The notes: generated by a model from the sequence alone, not told the origin. A DNA stretch of 23,146 bases from CAZKZZ01 sp964557375 (GCA_964557375.1 CAZKZZ010000044.1:1-23146); one strand, 5' to 3'. Positions 7,764-15,558 are shown, counted from the stretch's first letter. Numbers and translations are program-made.

Positions 7764-7797
7764 GCTCTTTCAAAATTAAGACTAATTTTGAAAGAGC
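7764..7797. repeat. Perfect 15-bp inverted repeat (hairpin 1)
   Basis: Arms at 7764-7778 (GCTCTTTCAAAATTA) and 7783-7797 are perfect reverse complements around a 4-base loop. It sits upstream of two divergent genes, where a simple intrinsic terminator is not expected. It is the first of three hairpins in this spacer. Confidence 0.85.
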
Positions 7798-7812
7798 TAC
7801 CTAAATATAAAG

Positions 7813-7872
7813 TGAAGTTTTTGGTAATTTATTGTAATACAAGATATTATTCATCCATAACCAAAAACTTCA
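7813..7872. repeat. Perfect 13-bp inverted repeat with 34-base loop (hairpin 2)
   Basis: Arms TGAAGTTTTTGGT (7813-7825) and its exact complement (7860-7872) flank an AT-rich loop. Confidence 0.8.
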
Positions 7873-7874
7873 AG

Positions 7875-7909
7875 GCTTCATGTAAAAATAACCGATTTTT
7901 GCATGAAGC
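7875..7909. repeat. 15-bp inverted repeat with one mismatch (hairpin 3)
   Basis: Arms GCTTCATGTAAAAAT (7875-7889) and 7895-7909 are complementary except for one position that can form a G-U pair, around a 5-base loop. It starts 2 bases after hairpin 2 ends and lies just upstream of the ribA promoter. Confidence 0.8.
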
Positions 7910-7926
7910 ACAGAACTCTAATAAAA

Positions 7927-7955
7927 TTGACTTACTTCTAACTAATTAGTATAAT
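7927..7955 (+). promoter_or_regulatory. Near-consensus promoter of ribA
   Basis: TTGACT (7927-7932), 17 bases, and a perfect TATAAT (7950-7955). The predicted +1 is about 7962, downstream of the first in-frame ATG at 7958. This argues that translation starts at the ATG at 7991. The conserved FMN (RFN) riboswitch core is not visible, so FMN control as for ordinary riboflavin genes is not supported. Confidence 0.65.
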
Positions 7956-7990
7956 TTATGTCGACTAATATAGTAAATTTTATAATCACT

Positions 7991-8626
7991 ATGGAAAAGT
8001 ATTATATTCCTGAACAGAAGCAAAAAGAAAGTAGCCGGAACGTATTTATAAGAGAAGTTTCGACGGTCGACCTCCCTACTTCATTCGGTTTCTTCAAACT
8101 GAAGGCATTCGTAAATGAACAAACCGAAGAGGAATATATTACCCTTCTTCACGGTGAACTCGAGGACACAGAACACTGCCCAGTCCGTGTCCATTCCCAG
8201 TGCTTTACCGGAGATGTTCTCGGTTCTCTCCGGTGTGACTGCAGAGCTCAGTTGATAGCATCCCTAAAATACATCCAGAAACATCCCTGTGGACTGCTCA
8301 TCTACTTAAGCCAGGAAGGACGTGGTATCGGACTTCTCAACAAAATTCGGGCGTATCATCTTCAAGATCTAGGCTATGATACTGTAGATGCAAACCGGAC
8401 CCTCGGTCTTCCTGATGATACCCGCGACTACAGCGCTGCTGCCGAAATTATTAAACGTTTCGGCATCCGCTCCGTTGCCCTGCTTACCAATAATCCGCTC
8501 AAAGTGTCCGGACTGAAAGAAAACGGTATCAAGATTTCACAACGGATCGCTTTACATACAGAACCGAACGATCACAACAAATTCTATCTAATTACGAAAA
8601 AAAACAGAATGGGACACCTGTTCTAA
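7991..8626 (+). CDS. ribA: GTP cyclohydrolase II
   Basis: This encodes 211 residues from the ATG at 7991, or 222 from 7958; the promoter favours the shorter form. It converts GTP to 2,5-diamino-6-ribosylamino-pyrimidinone 5'-phosphate, formate and pyrophosphate. The zinc Cys are present in HSQCFTGDVLGSLRCDC, and SQEGRGIGLLNKIRAYHLQDLGYDTVDAN is the family core, here with every expected residue. LTNNPLK and the C-terminal MGHLF match E. coli RibA closely. There is no RibB fusion and no RibE, RibH or deaminase nearby, so a role in the adjacent unknown pathway is more likely than ordinary riboflavin supply. No SD is seen at either start. It converges with the MATE gene, 6 bases away. Confidence 0.95.
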   Translation: MEKYYIPEQKQKESSRNVFIREVSTVDLPTSFGFFKLKAFVNEQTEEEYITLLHGELEDTEHCPVRVHSQCFTGDVLGSLRCDCRAQLIASLKYIQKHPCGLLIYLSQEGRGIGLLNKIRAYHLQDLGYDTVDANRTLGLPDDTRDYSAAAEIIKRFGIRSVALLTNNPLKVSGLKENGIKISQRIALHTEPNDHNKFYLITKKNRMGHLF

Positions 8627-8632
8627 AAACAC

Positions 8633-9976
8633 TCATCCCGTACTTCCGGCCAGAACTCCTTTTAACCGCAGAGCAAAGAAACCGGTAACAAGCAGCACCA
8701 GCACATCGTTTAAGGGAAAGCTGTAGATAAGTCCCTTCAGTCCAAAAAATGGATAGAGAACAAATAAAACCGGAACGAGCAGAACACCCTGTCTGAACAA
8801 GGCGAGAAGAGCGGCGGGAACGGCCGCCCCCAGAGCTTGATGGAGGGTGATCATCACTGCCTCGAACCCGAAGAAAGGAAACAGAAGTGCAATTGAGCGA
8901 AGCAACTGTACTCCGAGAGTAATCATCTCCTCGCTGTCGCTGAACAACATCATTATCCTGCCGGGAAAAACCAGGAGGACCGCCGCGAACACCGATCCAA
9001 AAATAGTCAGCCAGAATGTTGCGGTCTTTGCAGCACTTCGTACTCGGTTAGGCTTACCGGCGGCGAAGTTGAATCCGGCAATCGGCTGGAGCCCCCTGCA
9101 GAAACCGAAGACAAGGTACACCGCAAAAAAGAACACACGCATAACAATCCCGATTGCCCCGAGGGCCGCATCACCGTATCGACCGGCTATTGTATTGAGA
9201 ACCGCAATGACGATGCTCAACAGTCCCTGATTAATGAGGCTCGGGATTCCGATTTTTACTATCTCAGCGGCGATTCTTCCCGCCCCTGTACGGCGGTGAA
9301 ATCTTATCCGTACTGCGGCCCGCCGGCTTCTATAGTAGAGCAGGTAGAAACAGCCGGTAATGAATTGGGCGGCAACTGTGGCAACCCCTGCCCCTTCTAT
9401 ACCCAAACCGAACACAAAGATAAAGAGAGGGTCTAAAACGATATTGACCACCGTCCCCGCTACCATAGCAACCATGGTGAAGGTGACATTTCCTTCAGCC
9501 CTTATGGTATAACTCGAGGACATGTTGATAATGGTGAGAAAAGAACCGAATACCAATATTCGCGCGTACTTGTACGCATAGGGAAGAATTGTCTCGGTTG
9601 ATCCGAACACGATAAGGAGCTTTCGAAGAAATGCAAAAGAGAAACCGGTTACCGCGATGCCCAAAACAACTACTCCTGATACAACGAGAAACCCCGCTGT
9701 ATCAGCCTTATCGTTTTCTCCCGCACCTAAAAATCTCGAAATGACCGATGCCCCGCCGATTCCGAACACCAGACCGATGCTGCCGATAAGAGCAAATATG
9801 GGAAAAGAAACGGTAAGAGCACCCAGAGCTTCCGTACCCAGTTTCCCGATAAAAAAAGTGTCGGTGAGACTGTAGATGACCGTGGTCAGGGTAGTGAGTA
9901 CGGACGGAAAGGCGAGACGGAAGAGTAGCCGGTTGACCGGCATCGAGCCGAGAAACGAAGGAGTTGATCGGTCCAT
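8633..9976 (-). CDS. MATE-family multidrug/metabolite exporter
   Basis: This encodes 447 residues with about 12 membrane segments, the normal MATE length and topology. The N-terminus, PVNRLLFRLAFPSVLT, then TDTFFIGKLGTEALGA, is typical of the MepA/NorM/DinF superfamily, and the second half-repeat begins near GIPSLINQGLLSIV. Such proteins expel cationic or amphipathic compounds using Na+ or H+. The substrate is unknown; a role in export of the neighbouring cluster's product is possible but unsupported. An internal Met (9943) is an alternative start. It is divergently transcribed from the iron alcohol dehydrogenase gene. Confidence 0.92.
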   Translation of the reverse strand: MDRSTPSFLGSMPVNRLLFRLAFPSVLTTLTTVIYSLTDTFFIGKLGTEALGALTVSFPIFALIGSIGLVFGIGGASVISRFLGAGENDKADTAGFLVVSGVVVLGIAVTGFSFAFLRKLLIVFGSTETILPYAYKYARILVFGSFLTIINMSSSYTIRAEGNVTFTMVAMVAGTVVNIVLDPLFIFVFGLGIEGAGVATVAAQFITGCFYLLYYRSRRAAVRIRFHRRTGAGRIAAEIVKIGIPSLINQGLLSIVIAVLNTIAGRYGDAALGAIGIVMRVFFFAVYLVFGFCRGLQPIAGFNFAAGKPNRVRSAAKTATFWLTIFGSVFAAVLLVFPGRIMMLFSDSEEMITLGVQLLRSIALLFPFFGFEAVMITLHQALGAAVPAALLALFRQGVLLVPVLFVLYPFFGLKGLIYSFPLNDVLVLLVTGFFALRLKGVLAGSTG

Positions 9977-9984
9977 GGACCGTC

Positions 9985-9993
9985 AGTATATCA
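9985..9993 (-). promoter_or_regulatory. Extended -10 promoter of the MATE gene
   Basis: On the minus strand TGATATACT provides an extended -10 (TG, one base, TATACT at 9985-9990). The predicted +1 is about 9978, two bases before the ATG at 9976. No clear -35 and no SD are seen. Confidence 0.4.
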
Positions 9994-10007
9994 CAAGCGT
10001 AATTCGG

Positions 10008-10035
10008 TTGCATTATCAGCACAATAGGTTACAAT
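10008..10035 (+). promoter_or_regulatory. Possible promoter of the iron alcohol dehydrogenase gene
   Basis: TTGCAT (10008-10013), 16 bases, then TACAAT (10030-10035). The predicted +1 is about 10042, leaving a leader of about 28 bases that contains AAGGAG at 10056-10061, well placed for the ATG at 10070. Confidence 0.5.
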
Positions 10036-10069
10036 TTACTCTATAACAACGTTCCAAGGAGAAAAGATT

Positions 10070-11350
10070 ATGAATTACGAAACGGTTATGACCATGACCT
10101 CTTCCAACATCAAATACGGTTTCGGCGCTACCGCGGAAATAGGGTTCGATATGTCGGAATTAGGGGCGCGCAGGGTGATGGTTGTAACTGATAAGAATTT
10201 GAGCTCCGCACCCCAGGTGCGTACGGTCTTGCATAGTCTCAAAGAATATAATATCGATGCCGTCCTCTACGATCAGGTGCGGATCGAACCGACCGACCTG
10301 TCCCTAAAAGAGGCTGTAACATTTGCAGTAGACGGCAGGTTCGACGGGTTTGTCGGTGTCGGGGGAGGCTCGAGTATCGATACGGCAAAGGCGGCCAATC
10401 TCTACTCCACCTATCCGGCGGATTTCTTAGATTATGTCAATGCTCCTCTCGGGAAGGGAGAACCTGTCCCGGCACCTCTGAAACCGCTTATCGGGGTCCC
10501 AACCACTGCCGGAACGGGGAGTGAAACCACCGGAGTAATCGTGTTCGACTTTCTCGAAAAGCATGCAAAAACAGGGATAGCGCACCGTTATATCCGGCCG
10601 TCCTTAGGGATTATAGATCCTGAAAATACGAGATCGATGCCCCGTATGGCTGCCGCCTCGACCGGGTTCGACGTTCTCGTCCATGCCCTCGAATCGTTTA
10701 CAAATCTCCCTTTTAACAAGCGGGAAGCACCAGATCACCCCCGCAATAGACCCGCGTACCAGGGTTCGAACCCGATAAGTGATGTGTGGACGAGACAGGC
10801 AATCCGGATGGTCAGCCGCAATATTGTCGAAGCTGTTCATCACCCGGAGAACGATACGGCACGGGACCAGATGATGCTTGCAGCTATGTTTGCCGGCATC
10901 GGGTTTGGCAACGCGGGACTGCACCTCCCCCACGGTATGTCATATCCTGTCTCCGGGATGGTACGTGAATATACGCCGGAAGGGTACCCGGAGGGTACTC
11001 CGATCATTCCTCACGGTATGGCGGTTGTACTAAACGCGCCGGCTGCATTGAAGTTCACCGGTCCCGCTAATCCTAAACGGCATCGGGAAGCCGTCCAATT
11101 GATGGGTGGTGAAACCGAGGGAATACCTGATGATGATACAGGCAAAGTGCTTGCCGATATGGTTGCAGAATTGATGAAGCAGACGGGAATGCCGAACGGT
11201 CTTGCTGCAGTTGGCTACACAGAAGAGGATATTCCCCGTTTGGTGGAGGGGACCCTTCCCCAGCACCGGGTTACAAAGCTTTCTCCCAGGCCGTTTACAG
11301 CTGAAGACTTAGAAGCTCTGTTCCTTGATTCACTCGTTATTTGGGAGTAG
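10070..11350 (+). CDS. Iron-containing alcohol dehydrogenase, hydroxyacid-oxoacid transhydrogenase type
   Basis: This encodes 426 residues of the group III alcohol dehydrogenase fold. The NAD-binding motif GVGGGSSIDTAKA is at about 96-108, and PTTAGTGSETT contacts the cofactor. The metal ligands fit FDVLVHALES (Asp and His), LPHGMSYP and IPHGMAV. The insert with NLPFNKREAPDHPRNRPAYQGSNP is typical of the ADHFE1 (HOT) subgroup, which couples 4-hydroxybutyrate oxidation to 2-oxoglutarate reduction. Whether this protein is a transhydrogenase or a general alcohol dehydrogenase cannot be told from sequence alone. It has a strong SD and is probably co-transcribed with the unknown gene 50 bases downstream. 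Confidence 0.9.
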   Translation: MNYETVMTMTSSNIKYGFGATAEIGFDMSELGARRVMVVTDKNLSSAPQVRTVLHSLKEYNIDAVLYDQVRIEPTDLSLKEAVTFAVDGRFDGFVGVGGGSSIDTAKAANLYSTYPADFLDYVNAPLGKGEPVPAPLKPLIGVPTTAGTGSETTGVIVFDFLEKHAKTGIAHRYIRPSLGIIDPENTRSMPRMAAASTGFDVLVHALESFTNLPFNKREAPDHPRNRPAYQGSNPISDVWTRQAIRMVSRNIVEAVHHPENDTARDQMMLAAMFAGIGFGNAGLHLPHGMSYPVSGMVREYTPEGYPEGTPIIPHGMAVVLNAPAALKFTGPANPKRHREAVQLMGGETEGIPDDDTGKVLADMVAELMKQTGMPNGLAAVGYTEEDIPRLVEGTLPQHRVTKLSPRPFTAEDLEALFLDSLVIWE

Positions 11351-11400
11351 ACTGTAGCTGACCGCGAAACCGAAATGGATACAGCGCAAGGAGGAGCATT

Positions 11401-12027
11401 GTGGAGTATAACATCCATCAAAACGAACTGTGGTTCGAAGTAGGAACAACAATAGGAGAATATCTCAAACTCCTAAGTGAAGTGCGGACCAATCCCTGGT
11501 CATATCTTGTCATTCCCACCCAAATACCTCTCAATAGCCAGAAAGAACCGTACCGTCAAAAGCTGATTGACGGAATAAACAGCGGTTTAGAAGGCAACAT
11601 TGCCTATTTCAACTATCAGATCAGTAACTGGGGGCCGTTTTCCTGGCGGTTCAAACTGCAGGTCGATACAGGGGGGAAAAACAACCGTATCTGTTTCCTC
11701 TATGGAGACGATATACACCGCAGACTGCTCTTTGGTGATGTCCCGAAGGAGACGGTGAACAAGATCGAAGAGGTTTTGATGAATGAACTGTTTACTCTGC
11801 CTATCGAAGCTCCGGACAAAGATGATTACATTGATGTACTTGCTTCCGTTCTCATGGAACCGCTCGCATCAAAGAAGATTACGATCGACCGGCTCCACCG
11901 GTACACGGACAACAGAATCCGGTTCGATCTCGTTTTTGATGATATCAGATACCATTTGGTGTGCAATACGAAAGAAATAAAGGAGAACTCGGTATATACC
12001 GAGTTCACCCTCTTTTTCGAAGACTAA
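11401..12027 (+). CDS. Unknown soluble protein
   Basis: This encodes 208 residues from a GTG start with a strong AAGGAGG about 6 bases upstream, so the start is well supported. I do not recognise the family. It has no signal peptide or membrane segment, is rich in aromatic and charged residues, and contains SYLVIPTQIPLNSQ, SWRFKLQVDT and a C-terminal half around DRLHRYTDNRIRFDLVFDD. The mix suggests a compact alpha/beta protein. It lies 50 bases after the iron alcohol dehydrogenase on the same strand and ends 14 bases from the convergent ilvC. Confidence 0.8.
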   Translation: MEYNIHQNELWFEVGTTIGEYLKLLSEVRTNPWSYLVIPTQIPLNSQKEPYRQKLIDGINSGLEGNIAYFNYQISNWGPFSWRFKLQVDTGGKNNRICFLYGDDIHRRLLFGDVPKETVNKIEEVLMNELFTLPIEAPDKDDYIDVLASVLMEPLASKKITIDRLHRYTDNRIRFDLVFDDIRYHLVCNTKEIKENSVYTEFTLFFED

Positions 12028-12041
12028 TGACTTTCAGGAGT

Positions 12042-13097
12042 CTACTTCTTCCAGTTTTCGGGCCGCAGTGACCGGACTGCCGCACCTGCCTGCCACATTT
12101 CGGATTCACGCATCTCCTTGAGTTCGGCCCCCAGTATGTCCTGGTAATCCGCTGAACTCAGGCTGTCGATAACCCGCTGGGTCTCAGTTCCCTCTTTTAC
12201 ACTCTGATACAGCTTTTCGAAGACAGGGTCGACAGCTTCACGGAACTTATGCCGCCAATCGAGTGCACCCCGCTGAGCGGTGGCACTGCAGTTGGAGTAC
12301 ATCCAGTCCATGCCGTTTTCTCCTACGAGCCGGATAAGGCTCTGGGTAAGCTCTTCAACAGTTTCGTTGAAAGCCTCACTCGGAGAATGGCCGTTTTTTC
12401 TCAATACATTGTACTGCGATTCCATGACTCCGGCCAAGGCCCCCATCAATACACCCCGTTCGCCGGTCAGATCGCTGTATACTTCATTTTCGAAGGTAGT
12501 GGGAAAAAGATATCCGGAACCGATGGAAATACCCACGGCCAGGGTCCGTTCCTTTGCTCTGCCCGTAAAATCCTGGTGTACGGCGTAACTGGAATTGATG
12601 CCGCTTCCGCTCAAGAAGTTCTTTCTTACACTTGCCCCGGAGCCTTTCGGTGCGACCAGAATTACATCGATGTTCTCCGGAGGAATAACCCCGGTCCTCT
12701 CCTTATACACAATGGAAAATCCGTGGGAGAAATAGAGCGCGTCGCCTTCTTTGAGGTGCGGCTTCAGTTTGGGCCATACCGTTCGCTGTCCCGCATCGGA
12801 GATGAGGTACTGGATGATAGTCCCCCGTTCCACAGCCTCTTCGATGGGAAAAAGAGTTTCTCCCGGGACCCAGCCGTCATTCAAGGCCCGCTCATAATCA
12901 CGCTTAAAATCTTTCGATTGTCCGATGATTACATTGAACCCGTTATCTTTCATGTTGAGCGCCTGGGCAGGCCCCTGGACACCGTAGCCGATTACAACGA
13001 TAACTTCATCCTTGAGTATGTCCCTCGCCTTCTCCAAGGTAAACTCGTCTCGGGTGACAACTTCTTCTTCTACACCGCCAAAATTTATCTTTGCCAT
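12042..13097 (-). CDS. ilvC: Ketol-acid reductoisomerase, Ilv5-like
   Basis: This encodes 351 residues. It isomerises and reduces acetolactate or acetohydroxybutyrate with NADPH in valine and isoleucine synthesis. The dinucleotide motif is GYGVQG near residue 38. The Mg2+-binding acidic residues fit YSDLTGERGVL and FNETVEELTQSL. The C-terminal domain, with GENGMDWMYSNCSATAQRGALDW and ending LRPENWKK, resembles yeast Ilv5 and Bacteroidetes enzymes more than the common short bacterial form or the duplicated E. coli form. CTCCTTT on the plus strand (13104-13110) is an AAAGGAG SD. It is divergent from ilvY, which should activate it when substrate is present, as in enterobacteria. Confidence 0.96.
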   Translation of the reverse strand: MAKINFGGVEEEVVTRDEFTLEKARDILKDEVIVVIGYGVQGPAQALNMKDNGFNVIIGQSKDFKRDYERALNDGWVPGETLFPIEEAVERGTIIQYLISDAGQRTVWPKLKPHLKEGDALYFSHGFSIVYKERTGVIPPENIDVILVAPKGSGASVRKNFLSGSGINSSYAVHQDFTGRAKERTLAVGISIGSGYLFPTTFENEVYSDLTGERGVLMGALAGVMESQYNVLRKNGHSPSEAFNETVEELTQSLIRLVGENGMDWMYSNCSATAQRGALDWRHKFREAVDPVFEKLYQSVKEGTETQRVIDSLSSADYQDILGAELKEMRESEMWQAGAAVRSLRPENWKK

Positions 13098-13136
13098 AAC
13101 AATCTCCTTTACCTATATATATCAAAAAGCCGCCGC

Positions 13137-13165
13137 TTTATAAAGTGTTTTATTTGAGATACAAT
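13137..13165 (+). promoter_or_regulatory. Promoter of ilvY
   Basis: TTTATA (13137-13142), 17 bases, then TACAAT (13160-13165). The predicted +1 is about 13172, so the leader is about 9 bases with no SD. Confidence 0.45.
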
Positions 13166-13182
13166 ATTGCAGATTTCGCAAT
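13166..13182 (+). promoter_or_regulatory. Likely IlvY operator
   Basis: ATTGC (13166-13170) and GCAAT (13178-13182) are inverted around 7 bases. They include a T-N11-A core typical of LysR-type sites and overlap the ilvY -10, +1 and start codon. This position fits autorepression of ilvY plus activation of the divergent ilvC, as known for the E. coli pair. The assignment is inference from position and symmetry. Confidence 0.5.
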
Positions 13183-14068
13183 GGACCAGCATCACCTGCA
13201 CCTATTTTTAGAACTTGCCGACTCACTCCATTTCGGGCGTACCAGCCGGAAGTGCAACATCAGCCCCTCCGCCTTGAGCAGGGCCATTCAGCGGCTCGAG
13301 GATGAATTGGGAGAGCCGCTTTTCTTCCGTGATAACCGTTCGGTCAGACTCACCACAGCGGGTACGCTGTTTCGCGACTATGCGATTGATGTGCTCGACG
13401 GGTGGGACGAGCTCAAAGAAAAGCTGCGGCTCGAAGGGGAGACGCTTACCGGAGAGCTGAGCCTGTACTGTTCCGTAACCGCCTGTTACAGTATTCTCCC
13501 CGCGCTCCTCCAGGAATTCAGGAGAGAGCACCCCGGAATACACATCAATCTGCAAACCGGTGATGCCGCGAGTGCGGTAACCAGGGTAATCAACAATGAG
13601 ATCGATATCGTTATAGCCGCCAAACCTGACCGTCTCCCCAGACACCTTGATTTTCTTCCGCTCACCGATACTCCGCTGCTCTTCATCGCACCTGCCATTC
13701 CGTGTGAGGTCGGGAACCTTACCGAAGCGTCCCCCATACCGTGGGAACGGGTCCCCATGATCCTTGCTGAACGGGGTCTGGCCCGAAGACGGGCAGAGAC
13801 CTGGTTCAGAGACCAGGGGATCAAACCTCTTATTTATGCTCAGGTCTCTGGGAACGAAGCAATACTGGCCATGGTCAGAGTCGGATGCGGCGTCGGCATT
13901 GTTCCCGGGCTGGTGCTCGAGAAGAGTCCGATCAAAACCGACATCAGAGTACTCTCGGTGGAGCCGTCACTGACCCCATACTCGGTCGGTTTGGTTACGC
14001 AGAGAAGGAGACTCGCTTCACCGTTAGTTTCAGCATTCTGGAACGTAGCCGGGAGAGAAGCTGAATAA
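13181..14068 (+). CDS. ilvY: LysR-type activator of ilvC
   Basis: This encodes 295 residues, matching the length of E. coli IlvY (about 297). The winged helix-turn-helix lies in residues 1-65 (LELADSLHFGRTSRKCNISPSALSRAI region, with LFFRDNRSVRLT). The effector domain contains the IlvY-typical FCSVTA-like LYCSVTACYS, LQTGDAASA, VIAAKPDRLP and GCGVGIVPGLVLE. IlvY senses acetolactate or acetohydroxybutyrate and activates ilvC. The start at 13181 is chosen over an upstream ATG (13145) because it matches the family N-terminus MDxxxLxxFLxLA and lies just after the predicted +1. It converges with the ModF-like gene 8 bases away. Confidence 0.92.
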   Translation: MDQHHLHLFLELADSLHFGRTSRKCNISPSALSRAIQRLEDELGEPLFFRDNRSVRLTTAGTLFRDYAIDVLDGWDELKEKLRLEGETLTGELSLYCSVTACYSILPALLQEFRREHPGIHINLQTGDAASAVTRVINNEIDIVIAAKPDRLPRHLDFLPLTDTPLLFIAPAIPCEVGNLTEASPIPWERVPMILAERGLARRRAETWFRDQGIKPLIYAQVSGNEAILAMVRVGCGVGIVPGLVLEKSPIKTDIRVLSVEPSLTPYSVGLVTQRRRLASPLVSAFWNVAGREAE

Positions 14069-14076
14069 AAGACGTG

Positions 14077-15552
14077 TTACAGGCGGAGCCTCTTGGTGAA
14101 AATGCCGGGACACAGTTCGAGCACTTCCTCCTCGTAGTGGGTGATAAGGAGGATGCTCCGCCCCACTGAGGCCGCCTCACCTGTGAGCACCGAGAGAAAC
14201 CGTTTTCTGTTGTGCGGGTCGAGACCCTGCAGCGGCTCGTCTAAAAGGAGCAGTTCAGGCCCTTTGATGAGTGCGCGGGCCAAAAGGATAAGCCGCTGTT
14301 CGCCATAGGAGAACCAGGAGAAATGGTCCTGTTCTCTCCCCTCGAGACCGATCCGTTCGATCCATTTCTCTGCCTCGAGGTTCCGGTCGGCATCCGGTGC
14401 TGAAAACAGTCCGATGGAATCAAAGAACCCCGAAAGCACAGTCTCTATCGCCGGGACGTCACCTCGGTATCCCATGTGCAATTCTGTTGAAAGAAATCCG
14501 AACCGTTTTCTGATCTCCCAGAGGTTGTCCCCTGTGCCCCGCCTCCGGCCGAATAGGGAGATATTATTCGCGTAGACCTGGCTGTTGTCCCCGGTGATGA
14601 GCCGAAACAGGGTTGATTTCCCGCTTCCGTTTGGCCCGGTAATGATCCAGTTTTCACCGAGGTATACATCCCAAGAAAAATCTTTGATTATCGTGTGATT
14701 ATGAAACGATACGGTCACCTGGTCCATAGAGACAACAGGGCTGTTAGGACCGGCTTCACTTTTCATTTCCCCTTTTTGTGCCTCTGCGGGAGAGTGATTA
14801 TAGGGGCTTTTGAGCCCATCCCGGTACTCCGTACTCTCCGTTGCATCACTGTAGAGAGAGGCGAACTGCGGCGAGCTGAATACCTCGGAGCGCCCTCCCT
14901 GGGCTATAACAGTGCACTGTTTTAAACAGATTACATGGGTAAGCTCCTCGACCAAGTGGTCCAGCCTGTGGGTTGCGAGAAGCACCGTTACCGGCCGCCT
15001 GCGGACAGCAGCTGAAATGATACGGTCCAGTTGTTCCCTGCCTTCCCGGTCCAGTCCCTCAAAAGGTTCGTCCAGTATCAGCACCTCCGGTCTTTTTGCC
15101 AGGGCCCGTGCGATCAACGCCCTCCGGATCTCCCCGGTAGACAACGTGATTATCGGCCGTGATAAGAGGTGTTCCAATTCGAGAGTGCGTGCAATCTCTG
15201 TCGTCCCATTTACGACCTCTGTTACCGTCAGGCTGTTCTCCGGTTTACCGCTGAAACTGAACGATCTCCTGTTCCGCTCCGCGTGCGTGTAGAGGTCCTG
15301 CTGCTGTTCAAAAGAGACATAGCCGATCCCCTCCGGTTGTAGGACCCGCGGGTCCCGTTTTACACGGCCTGCAACCACCGTATATTCATCGATAAAAGCA
15401 CGTACTAATGAACTCTTTCCCGAACCGTTTGGACCGAGTACGGCCCAATGCTCTCCCCGTTTAATCGTCCAGCTCGTATGTTCGAGGATATGTTTATCCC
15501 GCACTCGAATCGTGACATCATCGAGGGCCAAGAGGACCGTGTTTTCAGGCAT
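14077..15552 (-). CDS. modF: ModF-like protein with two ABC ATPase domains
   Basis: This encodes 491 residues, close to E. coli ModF (490). Each half has a full ABC ATPase: Walker A GPNGSGKS (first half), signature LSTGEIRRALIARAL and Walker B LILDEPFEG; then Walker A GPNGSGKST, signature FSYGEQRLILLARAL and Walker B LLLDEPLQG. There is no membrane domain, and no permease gene is beside it. ModF/PhrA proteins are linked by name to molybdate transport, but the role is poorly established. The start at 15552 is chosen on family length; a TTG at 15588 is possible, but that TTGACT looks like a -35 box. No modABC gene is present in the window. Confidence 0.82.
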   Translation of the reverse strand: MPENTVLLALDDVTIRVRDKHILEHTSWTIKRGEHWAVLGPNGSGKSSLVRAFIDEYTVVAGRVKRDPRVLQPEGIGYVSFEQQQDLYTHAERNRRSFSFSGKPENSLTVTEVVNGTTEIARTLELEHLLSRPIITLSTGEIRRALIARALAKRPEVLILDEPFEGLDREGREQLDRIISAAVRRRPVTVLLATHRLDHLVEELTHVICLKQCTVIAQGGRSEVFSSPQFASLYSDATESTEYRDGLKSPYNHSPAEAQKGEMKSEAGPNSPVVSMDQVTVSFHNHTIIKDFSWDVYLGENWIITGPNGSGKSTLFRLITGDNSQVYANNISLFGRRRGTGDNLWEIRKRFGFLSTELHMGYRGDVPAIETVLSGFFDSIGLFSAPDADRNLEAEKWIERIGLEGREQDHFSWFSYGEQRLILLARALIKGPELLLLDEPLQGLDPHNRKRFLSVLTGEAASVGRSILLITHYEEEVLELCPGIFTKRLRL

Positions 15553-15558
15553 TCTCCT

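Noticed and set aside
7764..7909. Hairpins as intrinsic terminators
   Set aside because: The flanking genes diverge from this spacer, so no transcript is expected to end here from either one; a MITE or regulatory element remains possible.
7746..7990. FMN riboswitch upstream of ribA
   Set aside because: The conserved RFN core (GGGGC...GGTGAAATTCC-type) is not present; the three hairpins have unrelated AT-rich arms.
10762..10773. GGGTTCGAACCC, resembling a tRNA T-arm
   Set aside because: It is inside the iron alcohol dehydrogenase coding sequence (residues QGSNP region) and no acceptor, D or anticodon arms surround it.
12249..13157. 302-codon open frame antisense to ilvC
   Set aside because: Its protein shows no recognisable motif and ilvC on the other strand is certain; it reflects codon bias of the real gene.
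14077..15552. Molybdate transport operon around the modF-like gene
   Set aside because: No modA, modB, modC or molybdate-binding site is seen; only the double-ATPase architecture matches.
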